Part shown: positions 21,263 to 31,903 of the stretch, in pieces
Layout of the letters: each line of letters starts with the position of its first letter
How positions within the stretch are numbered: the stretch's first letter is position 1
Source: Conus ventricosus
Taxonomy: Eukaryota; Mollusca; Gastropoda; Neogastropoda; Conidae
Direction of reading: 5' to 3'
DNA: 64,000 nucleotides
NCBI GenBank assembly: GCA_018398815.1
Contig: CM031618.1
Location: 45,511,075-45,575,074 of the forward strand
Notes under the pieces: model-generated
What the model was told of the DNA's origin: nothing
The model's input: only the letters and a program-made list of their open reading frames with translations
The model's database searches: none
Translations under genes and position numbers: made by a program

Positions 21263-22815
21263 CATTCTTCCACAGGTACACTTCCATGTTTAGATTTGTC
21301 AATGTGTGACCCGTCGCTGATCCTGGACTATGAGTGGTCTGTCCATGGTGATCTGTATGGAAGTGAACGTTTTCCCGTTATGTTGAAATCCATAACAATT
21401 AAAAACGCCTTTGCTCCGGAACACCTTAATCACAGAAAAAGCAAACTGGAATCTTTTTGTTAGAAATATTTCAGAGGAGCTCAAGCAAACAGATTCTTCA
21501 AAGTGAAGATCCGGTAGAATCTCTAAACTATTACTTGGAAGTTTGCAAAAACGTGTATTCCGATGTCTTCCAATAAATTCCAACTGCCTAAAACACCTTG
21601 CTTTAATTCTGACTGCCAACAAATCTCAAGAGAACGCAAACGGGTTCAACGTCAAATATTCCAAAGACCTCGGCTCTCAACGTTCGAGTCCATCAAAAAG
21701 TCAGCCAAAACCAGACACACATTAAAAGTCAATAAACGTCAGTCTTGGAGAAACTTTTTTCTGAAGGCGGACATCTAAACTATTTGAGAAAAGGTCGGAA
21801 CATCATCGGGCAAATCAAAAGGAACACCAACCCTTCATGAATTCACTTCATCACCTGATGCTCTGATAACGGACAGAAACGCTGTTGTCAAGCTGCTGGC
21901 CACTTGGAAATCTGAAATTCTTAAGGATCTTCATAAGCTTGGTTTTCGTGGTCATCTGCATATCTTTATTCAGAACTTTCCGGCTGATGGGCAGTTCCAA
22001 GTCTGTATTTGTACCACGCTGTCTGACATTTATGGGCAGGAACATTTTTTCTCCTGCTCTGTTCAGTTTCAAAATCAACATTGTCAGGTCAATGAACCGG
22101 GGTTCCGAGTCCTCTTTGTTGATGACTTCGCACTCTGTACTGTAGAAGCCTCTTATGCCAGCGTACAGAGTCGACTCCAACGTTGTGTGGATCAGATTTG
22201 ACAGCGGGCCAAGGAAAAGGGGTTTACCTTTTCAAGCACCAAACACAGTTTATCTATTTTCACAGTTTTGGTCAGTTCGTTGCCAATCGTGGAATTCACC
22301 CGGACGAATACCCCCATTCCATTCCAGCTGTGAAAGGAGCCAAATGTCTTGGTGTTATTTTTTTCATATCAAAAACTGAACTTCAAAGTCATATCCAACA
22401 CTTAAAAACTGCTTGTCAGAAAGCACTGAACTCGCTGAGAGGTCTTGCACACACGGATTGGGGCGCTGACACGAACAACTCTTCTCCATCTTTACAGGAC
22501 TCTGATCCGCAAAATACTGGACTACGAGTGTGTGGTCTATGGCTTGGTCAGACCTTTCTACCTGAAAAAGTCCAGATCCTATACACTAGTCCTATTGACT
22601 GTGTCCCACCTGATGTGGTCTTTGAATTTCTGAGGGAGATTAACATTTCTCATCAGATCTAAGATTTTTAGAGAAGACGGATTTTTAAGTTTCCAGCGTT
22701 TTTTGAAGGTGTATTTTTAAGGGTTTGTTTCTTTTTTTGACTTCTGAGTTGACTTCAACGTGGTGACAGCCCTAATATGGCCCTTTGCGGTCGGCTGGGC
22801 TATGCCCACCATTAC

Positions 22816-22818
<3 letters not shown>
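21250..22818 (+). mobile_element. I-type LINE 3' fragment with internal deletion, copy A2
   Basis: Equivalent to 15605-17173. The endonuclease C-terminus is legible as PTYFHSSTGT, then DLSMCDPSLILDYEWSVHGD and LYGSERFPVML (the SDHFP position is altered to SERFP). RT pieces include FVDDFALCTVEASY (about 22110-22150), VKGAKCLGVIF and LKTACQKALNSLRGLAHTDW. RNase H is deleted between 'tatacactagtcctattg' (22580) and 'cccacctgatgtgg'. The 3' end is 'gtcggctgggctatgccc', next to (CT)n. Confidence 0.87.
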
Positions 22819-22886
<68 letters not shown>

Positions 22887-23453
22887 TTCCCTTCCAGGAG
22901 TTGCCCTTTCTGCAGTAGTTCAGGAAGCGGTTAAAATTCAGGTCTAAAGGTGCTAAAACGGTTTGAATTAAGCGCTGACCCAATCGTTTTACAAAGGAAA
23001 CGCTTTCTTATTTCACTAGTGACGAAGTTACTGCAAATTCTAATACTGATTCTCTCCTTTCTCCAGACACGCTCCTCACCACAACCATAACTGCATGTGC
23101 ATATGTTATGTAAGCAGACGCACAGGCGCCCAGACTAACGGCGCAATTGCAGACCGGCACGTGCACTAATGCAGTGCGCGCTCGGACTCGCTCACGCAGA
23201 CAGGAACGTGCACATGGGTACACATACACGCATATACACGTTCTATCGCCCCCAGTACACACGCGCGCGCACGCACGCACGCACATGCACGCACGCACGC
23301 ACGCACACACACGCACACACGCACACACACACACACACACAGACTCGCACAGACACACACACGCACACACACACACACACACAGACTCGCACAGACACAC
23401 ATACACATACATACAGTGCGTATTTTGTACTCGCTCAGCCTCTATCCATACAG

Positions 23454-23765
23454 AAAGCCAGTGTGGGAGGAATGCGTTACAAAGCCACTGTTGTGACAAT
23501 GGATATAGCGGAAAGCTTTCATGCATCTCCCATATCATGTGATATAAATCAAACTGTTGCCAGGCGGCGAGAGAACGCCTCGAAAACGATAAATTGCCTT
23601 TGCTCAATTGGGTGTGTCAGTTCTGTTTGCTGTTTTTTCCCCGTGTACAGTCCAATGATTAAAGGTGGTCTTGATTTATCATCCAGAGAGATAAGGATCT
23701 GCCCCATCAACGGCCAGGGACCACGGAAATCTACTTCAGCAGCCACGGAAAGCGGAGATAGGTGA
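23454..23765 (+). other. Exon-like cassette 1 plus second segment, copy A3
   Basis: After 'ctatccatacag' the frame KASVGGMRYKATVVTMDIAE is open for 104 codons, through the second conserved segment as RICPINGQGPRKSTSAATES, to a TGA at 23763. In A2 the same region is interrupted, so the joint frame is A3-specific. The conserved frame of the first 50 codons is the stronger signal. Confidence 0.4.
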
Positions 23766-23944
23766 CGAGAACCAGGGGCAAGGACTTGATGGGGAGTAGT
23801 GACAGTGTTCAGATTCTATTTTTGTACTCCCAGTTCTTATAGAACAGTGAGTACTTTAGAATGGGAACGAAGAAATGCTGTGCGTGTCCGTCCGTCCGTG
23901 GTCAAAATGTGTTCCACTGGCTCCAGACAAAACTACTGGGCCGA

Positions 23945-24700
23945 TCTTTCTGAAAATTTGTAGGTATGTTCATTATGGGTCAAGGATGATGCCCGACGTT
24001 TTAGTTTACCGCTATAGCAGTTACTAATGGCTGTAACAGTCTGTAACGCCTTTTCATCCTTATGTCTTTGAACATTAACAGGTATGTTCATTATGGGTCA
24101 CGAATAATGAGTGTTTTAGTTTACCGTTATAGCCGTTACTAACGCTGTAACGGTTTTTCCTCCTTTATGGAATATCTGAGAAAGTACTTGGCTGATCTTT
24201 GTGAAAATTAGCAGGTATTTTCATTACGGGTCACGTATGATGCCCGATGTTTTAGTTTAACGTTATAGCCGTCACAAACAGCTGTAACGGCCTGTAACAG
24301 TTTTTCAGTTTTATGGAATATCTCAAAGTACTTTGCCGATCTTTGTGAAAATATGCCGTTACTAACAGCTATAACGGCCCCTAACGGTTTTTCTTCTTCA
24401 TGGAATATCTCAGAAAGTACGTGGCCGTTATTTCTGAAAATGTGTAGGTATGTTCATTATGGGTCACGGATGATGCCCGATGTTTAAGTGTACCGTTATA
24501 ACCGTTACTAATGGCCCACGATGGTTTTCTTCTTGATGGAAAATATCATCTTTCTGAAAATTTGTATGTTCATTATAGGTCGCAAATGATGGCCGATGTT
24601 TACCAGAATAGCCGTTACTAATGGTTACACCAGCCCAAGACGGGTTTTCCTCTTTATGGAATATAATTATCACGCGTATTCAGGATAAACTGGGAGTACG
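23945..24700 (+). repeat. 142-bp hairpin satellite array, A3 (5-6 monomers, deleted)
   Basis: 'ttcattatggg' recurs at 23968, 24085, 24447 and 24570, with variants at 24224 and a missing piece around 24350. The monomer matches the A2 array, including the CCGTTATAGCCGTTA arm. Fewer and more irregular units indicate independent contraction after duplication. Confidence 0.8.
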
Positions 24701-24714
24701 TTTATATGCATTGC

Positions 24715-26930
24715 AGCTTGTTTTTCTTTCGCCTCCCTCCTCTTGTCCTTGCAGTATTGTCTCAGGTACCACAGCTTAATATTATGACGCTTGGTTGGAG
24801 TCCTATTTTCTTCTTTTGAGTTTTGTGTCTCATTTCAAAGGTTTTTTTTTTAATGAACGTATTTTCCATCAGGATTTACTACCATCTTCATACACAGGAC
24901 TTTGTGTGTGTCATCTCTTCCAAGCTCTTTCATCGGCAGTTTTAGTGTCGTCATCTCTTCCAAGCTCATTGTCCTTTTCATCGGCAATTCAGTGTCATTC
25001 TGAAGTTTGTGTCTTCATTTGTAGTGTTTTTCTTCCACTTTCCAAGGATTTGATGTCCTTTTCATTCCCAGACTAAAGAGTCCTGCCTGATCAATGCGAC
25101 TCGGTTTTTTTTTATATCGGTATCCTCTGGAATAAGAGTTAAAAAAAAAAAAACACGTGGGTATCAGATCCATCAGTGGCCGAGCTGCTGAGGAAGTCTT
25201 TGATCTTCCAGATTCTTTTTTCTTGTGCGCGTTGGTACCTTCTGATCTGAGTATCCTGTAACCCATTGAAAAAGTCTGACATGGTAATAACCATCGGAAT
25301 TCTTCTGTAAGGTTTGATACCCCTATTCTGCAGGTTGAGCGTTCTGTTTTCTCAGAATGTGATATCCCTTTTGTCATTGTATGTATACCGTGCTCCTTTC
25401 ACAAGGTTATTTGGTTTCAAAAGGTGTATTCTTTTTCCAAAAGGGCTTTCAGCATCCAGTTTTTCAAAGGGGGTTTGTCTCCTCCTTGCATTACTGTCCA
25501 TTTATAGGGTTAATGCCCTTCTTCCTTTGTGGGATTTGGCGTTTCTCCTTTCACTGGAATTAGTACCTTCCTTGCGTCTAATTTTGCGTCTTCCTTCATA
25601 TCGCCCTGTTCTACCTCAGGGTTTTATGTCTGTCATAGTTTTAGTATTCCCATCTACACATTTTACTGTCCTCTTTTCTCAAAGGATATAGTGCCTTAGT
25701 CCTGTGAGTTATCGCGTCCTCTATAGCCTTTAGTGTCCTCGTTATATGGAGCCCTAAATTCCTCCTTTCATGGGGTTAGTTCTCGCCATCTTTTAAAAGG
25801 CTGACTGTCTTCGTTTCTTACATTCATGTCGACCGTTTGCTCATAGACTTGATTTCTCTCTTTGCAGGTCTCGGTCTTCTTTTGACAAGATTTAAAATGG
25901 TTCTTCTTCTCTAGCTGTTCTTGTACATCAGTGTGCTGTGAAACCAGGGTACAAAAAAAGGATCCAGAGGGAATACTCTTTGGGAAAGGTACGAAAGATT
26001 GACTCCAGCTATGTAGCAGGTCTCCCAAGTCGGGGATCTGAAAATGGAGCATGTTTTTAGATCTTTTGAGGCTGGCTGCAAAGGTCTTGAGGAAGCCTTT
26101 AAACCTCTTCCTGAACTATTCCCAGTGATCACCTGGTACCTCCTGATCCGAGTGTCCTTTGGGCAACAGAACACACGATGTGGAATTACAGTAAAACATA
26201 GATTCTGTCATGTATTGTATTGGCCTTCGTTCAATAGAATCTAGTTTCATCTGTCAATTAGTGTACGCTCTCATGGGGTTAGCATCCCCTCGTGTGGTGT
26301 TTCTTTCATAGGGTTGATTGTCTTTTCGGCGGCTTGTGTCATCCTTTCAGAAGTTAAGTTTCCTTTTTCACAAGCTTTACTGCCCCTTTTCCTTGTTGTT
26401 TAGCGTCTTCTTTCATTGTAACTAGTGTCCTGTTCTTACCATTGTCGCGTTTGTATGGTGTAATGTCTTGTTTCACAGGTTTAAAAATTTTTACTATTGG
26501 TCGAGTCTCTTTTCACAGGATATCCCTACTTTCGTCAGGATTAGGGTCGTTTGAGTATAGTATAGTCTCCTTATGTAGGTTTATGGCAATTTCGCATGGT
26601 TTACTGTCACTTGTTCATTAGGTTAAGCATTTTTTTCCCCATAGGGTTTTCAGTGCGTTTCTGTCATATTGATTTATTCTACTCTGATCTCAAATTAGTG
26701 ATATCTCCTGTGTTTTTGGGCAGGAAATGTCTTGAAAATGCAGTCCACTATTTATGGGTTGAATTGTCTTTTCTAGAGCTGGCTTCAGTCACATGGTCTA
26801 TACAATCTCTTTTCTGTGGTTTTAGTGATTTGTATCAAGAGCCGTGTGGTGCGCGCGGTGAGAGAGAGAGAGAGAGAGACCTGTGTGCGGTGTGGTGTGT
26901 GTTGTGTGTGTTTAGAACAACTTAACTTTT
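24715..26930 (+). repeat. Degenerate TTTAGTGTCC minisatellite, copy A3
   Basis: As in A1 and A2, with the conserved island at about 25905-26220 and a short (AG)n tract at 26860-26880. The minus-strand frame 25768-26052 parallels 19972-20232 of A2. Confidence 0.7.
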
Positions 26931-27006
26931 GTGTCTGACTTAATTTGGACTTCTAATTTTAGCCAAGCTTTCATTTTTCGTCTGAAATCTTTTCAGTCTT
27001 TTTGTT

Positions 27007-27184
27007 TGGCAGATCATGAATGATCACGTGACCAGTCTCTGTCTGGAGAACAATCTCCTCCATGGACATTGACTCCATGGACAAGAGCTCATCTCGGGGC
27101 ACTAAAACCATTGCAAGTGGTTGCAGAACGGGAAGGCCTTCTACATCAACAAAACAGCAGGAATTCCCAGTGTACACTCACTAT
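27007..27184 (+). other. Candidate exon with donor TATG|GTAAGG, at end of A3
   Basis: It begins after 'tttgtttggcag' (diverged cassette 3) and ends at a good donor GTAAGG (27185-27190). The last part reads HCKWLQNGKAFYINKTAGIP in one frame, a strikingly protein-like stretch with an aromatic NGK.FYIN core that recalls WW-like folds, but this frame is closed upstream by TAA/TGA codons, so at least one frameshift would be needed. Low confidence in function; the motif and donor justify noting it. Confidence 0.3.
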
Positions 27185-27284
27185 GGTAAGGGACATAGCA
27201 GGACCGAGGGTTCCTTTCTTACAGAACTATGAGGTCCTTGAGCGTAAAAGACCGAGGGCTATGAAAGAATGTTGAAAGACAAAG

Positions 27285-28240
27285 AAGGCATTGTATAATT
27301 TGAGAAAGACGGCAGAAAAACTTAACGGATACCTGAATGTTGAAAAGACAAGACTGCATTGTATAATTTGGGAAAGGACCTGCAGAAACTAACGGACTAC
27401 CTGATGTTGAAAAGACAAGACTGCATTGTATAACTTTGATGAAAAGACTGCCCAGAAACTAGCGGACTAACGGATTGTCTGGAAAAATACAAGACTGCAT
27501 TGTATAAACATGAGATTCGACGGCAGAAGAAACTAACGGACTACCTGAAGTTGAAAAAGACATGACTGCATGTATAAATTTGAGCACGACTGAGGAAACT
27601 AACGGACTACCTGAATGTTGAAAAGACAAGACTGGCATTGTATAACTTGAGAAAGACTGCAGAAACTAACGGAATACCTGGAAATGTGAAAAGACAAGGA
27701 CTGCAGTGTATTACTTTGAGAAAGACTGCAGAAACTAAGGGACTACTGAATGTTGAAAAGACAAGATGCATTGTATAAACTGAGAAAGAGACTTGCAGAA
27801 AACTAACGGACTACCTGAATGTTGAAAAGACAAGACTGCATTGATATAATTTGAGAAAGAGACTTGCCAGAAACTAACGATACCTGAATGTTGACGACAA
27901 GACTGCATTGTATTACTTTGAAGAAAGAGATCGGCAGAAACTAACGGACTACCTGAATGTTGAAAAGACAAGACTGCATTGTATAACTTTGAGAACAGAG
28001 ATGCAGAAACTAACGGACTTACCTGAAGTGTAAAAAGTAAGATGCATTGTATAAATTTGAGGTGAGAGACTGCAGAAAACTAACGGACTACCTGAATGTT
28101 GTAAAGACAAGACTGCATTGTATAACTTTGAGAGACTGCAGAAACTAACGGACTTACATGAATGTTGAAAGAACAAGACTGCATGTAAACTTTGAGTGAG
28201 ACATGCAGAAAACTCATCCGGACTACCTGAATGTTGAATG
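27285..28240 (+). repeat. 67-bp tandem array, about 14 units
   Basis: The unit comprises 'gaaactaacggactacctga', 'atgttgaaaagacaagac', 'tgcattgtataactttg' and 'agaaagactgca'. Units differ by numerous one-base insertions and deletions more than by substitutions. The unit does not keep frame. Minus-strand ORFs over it (27735-28341) are repeat artefacts. Confidence 0.85.
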
Positions 28241-28970
28241 TAACCATGGATCAAGAATGGGGAAACGGAGAGCTGCTGCTCGGAAAAGCAGATAGCAGAT
28301 CGCTTAGCTAGGGTTCTACCGCCAATGGAAGTGACATCCACATCCAGCTAAAAACGCACAAAGTCCAAGTAAAGCGAGCACAAGAAATCGAATTATAAGA
28401 AAGATAATGAAATGAACTCCCAGTACACACTGGTTAGATCTCCAGCTAACACTTGAACTCGATAACAGGAAAGGGACATCGGCGTGGAAACCATAGCAAC
28501 CCTACTGCCGTCGTGTGAAAAACTGTCGAATAGAGCTGACTGGTTTTGGACCGAGGAAACAAGAACTAGCATGGATCCACTGGATCACACAGAGTGATGT
28601 GCCGTTGCTGCAGTAGGGGTCCGTAGTCTGGTCAGATTTCCAGAGTTGTCTGCATGGAATTTCAAAAACTGGAATGATCCATTCAATCTCGGATCATAGG
28701 ATGAGGGTCTGATAGTGGCAGCAACCGAATCGTTGCCTCCCAGATGTGACTACAGGCAGGGTGGTATCTTCACAGATGCACCGTCGTTACTGGGAACCAT
28801 GTTAGTGGAGAAATTAGAGGCGGGAGAGTAAAACGCGCGTCAGGCCGACACAGAATGAAAGTGCTGCAGTAATTCCTTGCCTCATTTTCAAGATCATAAA
28901 CCATTGTGTGGACTAGATTAAAGTAATTAATGGAATTGTAGTGAGACGGGAAATGATGTGTTAGTATCAG
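28241..28970. other. Unassigned sequence
   Basis: No repeat or convincing frame found. The longest overlapping frames are on the minus strand and show no motif. Confidence 0.4.
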
Positions 28971-29105
28971 TTCGATAACACTGTGAGCAGCAGGGCACCA
29001 ACAGTTCGATACTCTGTGAGCAGAAGGGCACCAACAGTTCGCTACACTGTGAGCAGCAGGCACCAACTGTTCCGCTACACTGAGCTGCGGGCACCAACAG
29101 ACACA
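28971..29105. repeat. Short tandem repeat, unit about 36 bp, 3-4 copies
   Basis: 'actgtgagcagcagggcac' followed by 'caacagttcg' repeats at about 28979, 29012, 29048 and 29082 with decreasing similarity. The minus-strand frame reads serially as GACCSQCSELLVP-like units. Confidence 0.7.
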
Positions 29106-30447
29106 GCTCATCCCTTCGAGGAGCAGTTAGGGCCTTGATCAAGATCGATGCTAGGGGGCAGAAGGCAAATGGCCACACAAGTGTGCGTTTAGTGCTCGCT
29201 CAGATCGGCCATACTCCAGGCTTGGACGCATACCGGGGTGGTGGGGGGGGGGGGGAAACCGGAACAACGCTGGCATTCGTCTGCTCACTCGCAGATTGCC
29301 CTGTTACTGTCAGTAGCGGGCAGTTGAAAGTAGAAGACACAGGATGTCTCCTACCTGGGATGCCCACTCCATGCTGATCTGAGAGATGGAGCGACGGGGA
29401 GACGGGAGTACAGTGTGATTGACGAGAGAGAGGAGAACCATCATGTACCAGATTAGGAGGGCTAGGTAGAGCACCACTTCACACCTTAAATACACTGGTT
29501 GTTCTGGATCAATCGCAGTACTTAGGGGGGTTAATCAAGCGATGCAGGGTAGTATGCGACGTAGAATCGCGTCGGTTAAAAATAAAAACAAATATTAATA
29601 TTTTGGATAAATAAATATGCTGCGCACGGAACATTTATCATGCAAAAATCTGTTTGTTAATTTTTGCATGGCAAAGAGATAAACCAATATTTCGTCAGGG
29701 CATTCTATACTGTTTTGTCTTAATATTTTAAACGAGCTAGCTCCGAAAGCTGCCGCGACTAGATAATTATGGGAGAGTTTAAAAACCATGCGACCAGCAT
29801 GATTTGTCGCTCTTCTATAATCTAACATTTTTTTCTTTCTCCGAGTTTAACTTTCTGATTCACTGGCTCCCTCTTATCAGATAATCTTTGTGCATTGTTT
29901 GAAAGTGCAGCCCTTGCTTGCAATCCATCCAGTCCTCTCAGTATTTTTACTAAGGCAAGGCATCAGTGCACCCATTACATGGAACTATTTCCTTTGGCCC
30001 GTTTCTAGTCAGTTCTTCCCGCTGTCGTTTTTAAGTCGGTCAACCAGGGAAACTTTCTTTTCCCTTCAAATTGACACAGCTGATAATCTACTGCGTAGTT
30101 TTTGGAGCGTATTAGGCGTTTTGCAATTTGCTTCTTAATTAGTTGCGATTGTTTTTCGTTAGTAGATGGTGTTGGTTTGGGAGTTGGGTTTTGTGGGATA
30201 GTGGAAATGTTTTGATGGCTGGTAGGAGCATATGGTTGTATTATACTTTATGTTCATTGCTGGCGGTTGTGCTATTTGTTTGGAGTAGAGTGTGTAGGTG
30301 ATGATTCATAACCGTCTGTCGTTCACTTGATTGGACATATGAATATCCCTTACCTATAATAGTAATGCCAGTATGATAGCGGTTATAATAGTATAGTTGT
30401 TGTAATAACAATGTTAACAACAAAACAATATTGGAATGATAATCATT
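29106..30447. other. Unassigned sequence with a G-run at 29221-29237
   Basis: AT-rich between 29570 and 30440. Several short frames (29595-29828 minus; 29890-30138 plus) have ordinary composition but no recognisable motif. A weakly protein-like plus reading (ALFESAALACNPSSPLSIF at about 29895-29950) is broken by stops. I make no call. Confidence 0.35.
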
Positions 30448-30570
30448 CAACAAATTGCTTCTCATCTCTCTCCTCTCTCCCTCTTCTCTCTCTCTCTCTC
30501 TCGCTCTCTCTCTTCTCTCTCTCTCTCTTACACACACACCAACACAACACACACACACACACACTCACAC
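30448..30570. repeat. (CT)n-(CA)n compound microsatellite
   Basis: CT/CTT tract 30470-30530 followed by CA tract 30531-30570. ORFs are artefacts. Confidence 0.85.
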
Positions 30571-31133
30571 AGTCATGTGAGAAGGGTAGCTTTAATTGTG
30601 GAAATGACTGAGCAGACAAACAAATTAGATTCCCCCCCCCCAAGCACCGCGACCAGTTGTTTATGTAATACCCTTTAGCTATATAGAATGAGTGGTGGGA
30701 GTATTGATAAAACTGTTTTGACATTGGTTGTAGTTCTTTCCATCCGTGTCAACAAGCATGTCACAGGCTCAGGAGAAAATTTATAAAGTTTGCTATAACT
30801 TGTGGGATTGTACATATTTGCACACATTGTTGAACTATGTTCATGTAGTAAAATTGTTGTCATTAACAGGAAACATAGGTCTCTCGCATGAACGGGCCGT
30901 GTGAAAAGCGGAGAAGACGAGCGCAAGTGAACTTTGAGAAAGCAGCTGAAAGATGGAGAGTTTCTGAGATTTTTTGTTTTTCATTCAGCGCCCAACTTGC
31001 GCTGAATCGGTTGAAGCTAAGTGATTGCATCGTTATTTAGTTGTCCGAGTGTTGTGCTATTTTGCCCGAAGAAGGACCTAAGAGAGTCAAAACGCGTCGT
31101 TGTTTTGTCTGTGAATTTCTTTGTTTACGTTTT
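30571..31133. other. Unassigned; possible Penelope-like motif at 31068-31106
   Basis: Mostly featureless. At 31068-31106 'gcccgaagaaggaccta' then 'gagtcaaaacgcgtcg' has the GAAGAAGGAC-stem-GTCNAAACG layout found near termini of Penelope-like elements and resembling a degenerate hammerhead core (no CTGATGA box). It lies just upstream of the LINE target site. Weak evidence. Confidence 0.25.
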
Positions 31134-31147
31134 TTTCGGCTGAGCCT
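31134..31147. repeat. Target-site duplication, left copy
   Basis: TTTCGGCTGAGCCT, identical to 37182-37195, directly abuts the first base of the LINE. Confidence 0.93.
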
Positions 31148-31200
31148 CCCTCCTGGGGGTTGCGAACCTTGTCGTGGTCGGAGGGTTTGCGTGGTCACAG
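31148..31200 (+). ncRNA. Candidate HDV-like (Pr77-type) self-cleaving ribozyme
   Basis: CCCTCC (31148-31153) can pair with GGAGGG (31180-31185) as P1. The intervening ACCTTGTCGTGGTC matches the layout ACCTNNNCGTGGT-(P1 3' strand) of the Pr77 hallmark at the 5' ends of ingi/L1Tc and related LINEs, which folds as an HDV-like ribozyme. The first P1 base is the first base after the target-site duplication, exactly where such a ribozyme would cut to generate the element's 5' end. Catalysis is not shown by sequence alone. Confidence 0.6.
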
Positions 31201-31903
31201 TGATCCTTTAGGCTTTGCTGGGCGGGGGCATCAATACTTGGGATAGGCTGTGTTTTTTCACATGCTTCTAGGCCTGAGAGGTGCAGATGCTGTTTGGCCT
31301 AGCGTATACGTGTAAGGAGTTGATTCCCCTGGTAGGGTTCCCATGTCAGATAGGCTTAAGGGTTGAGGATCCTGACTAAGAGTAACCCGCCCTTTCTCCT
31401 TTTTCTTGATTCTGCCTCCCTTATTTGTCCTTTTCTTCTTCGTCTCCTTAAAGTCTTTTTTTCCCACACTCTTTTTATCTCTGTGTGTCTCCTTAAGATC
31501 AGCCGCGTTTGCCGTGTGGTGCGACCTGTGTCGGAGGGGAATGAGATCTGGTGATTGAGAGGGCCAGCGACTCACAACACATCACTTGGCTCGGACCTCT
31601 CCCCTAGAGGGAGTCACTTTGGCCCGGGTGATACTACATAGGCATCCCCTTCTTGGGGGTTGGTCAAGACGGGCAGTTCCCCAGGTTGGGCCAAGTAAAA
31701 CCCCTGCAGTGCTCAGCTCTCATGTTTCCGGGCGTTTGAGCATGTTTTTCTAATCAGGGGGGGATAGGGTTGGTGCTTCTGTTGTCGTATGTCTCTCCCG
31801 ATGCCTGGAAGGGGTCTAAGGAATTGTTTCTCTTGGCCTGGCCCCCTTAGTTGGACTCCAAGGTGGGTGGGGAAGCGGAGGGATGAATTACAATAAATTA
31901 AAT
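31201..31903 (+). promoter_or_regulatory. LINE 5' leader / presumed internal promoter
   Basis: Shared with 11671-12378: 'gatagggttcccatgtc', 'gcgacctgtg', 'ggtcaagacgggcagttcc', 'gcagtgctcagctct' and 'gggg(g)atagg'. Pr77-type elements carry promoter activity in the first 77 bases, known for the family; no core-promoter motif is distinctive here. Confidence 0.55.

Larger units (their letters stand above)
17174..22818 (+). repeat. Duplicated block copy A2
   Basis: Complete copy of the block: (CT)n 17178-17213, leader 17216-17400, CA/CG tracts 17580-17690, cassette 1 (17720-17917), second segment around 17940-18055, 142-bp satellite, TTTAGTGTCC minisatellite, cassette 3 and LINE fragment. It is about 5.65 kb, and corresponding landmarks lie 5.67 kb from those of A3. 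Confidence 0.85.
22819..27190 (+). repeat. Duplicated block copy A3
   Basis: (CT)n 22820-22882, leader to 23085, CA/CG tracts 23250-23415, cassette 1 (23454-23765), satellite 23945-24700, TTTAGTGTCC minisatellite 24715-26850 and a diverged cassette 3. Unlike A1 and A2 it carries no LINE fragment: after 'gaacaatctcctccatgg' it continues with unique sequence to a possible donor at 27185. Confidence 0.85.

Noticed and set aside
27100..27184. Naming the NGKAFYIN stretch as a WW or MutL-homologue segment
   Set aside because: The resemblance is a handful of residues and the frame is closed upstream; kept only as an unnamed candidate.
28770..29178. Minus-strand cysteine-rich ORF (GACCSQCSELL repeats)
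   Set aside because: Product of the 36-bp tandem repeat at 28971-29105.
31068..31106. Functional hammerhead ribozyme
   Set aside because: The CTGATGA core is absent; at most a relic of a Penelope-like terminus.
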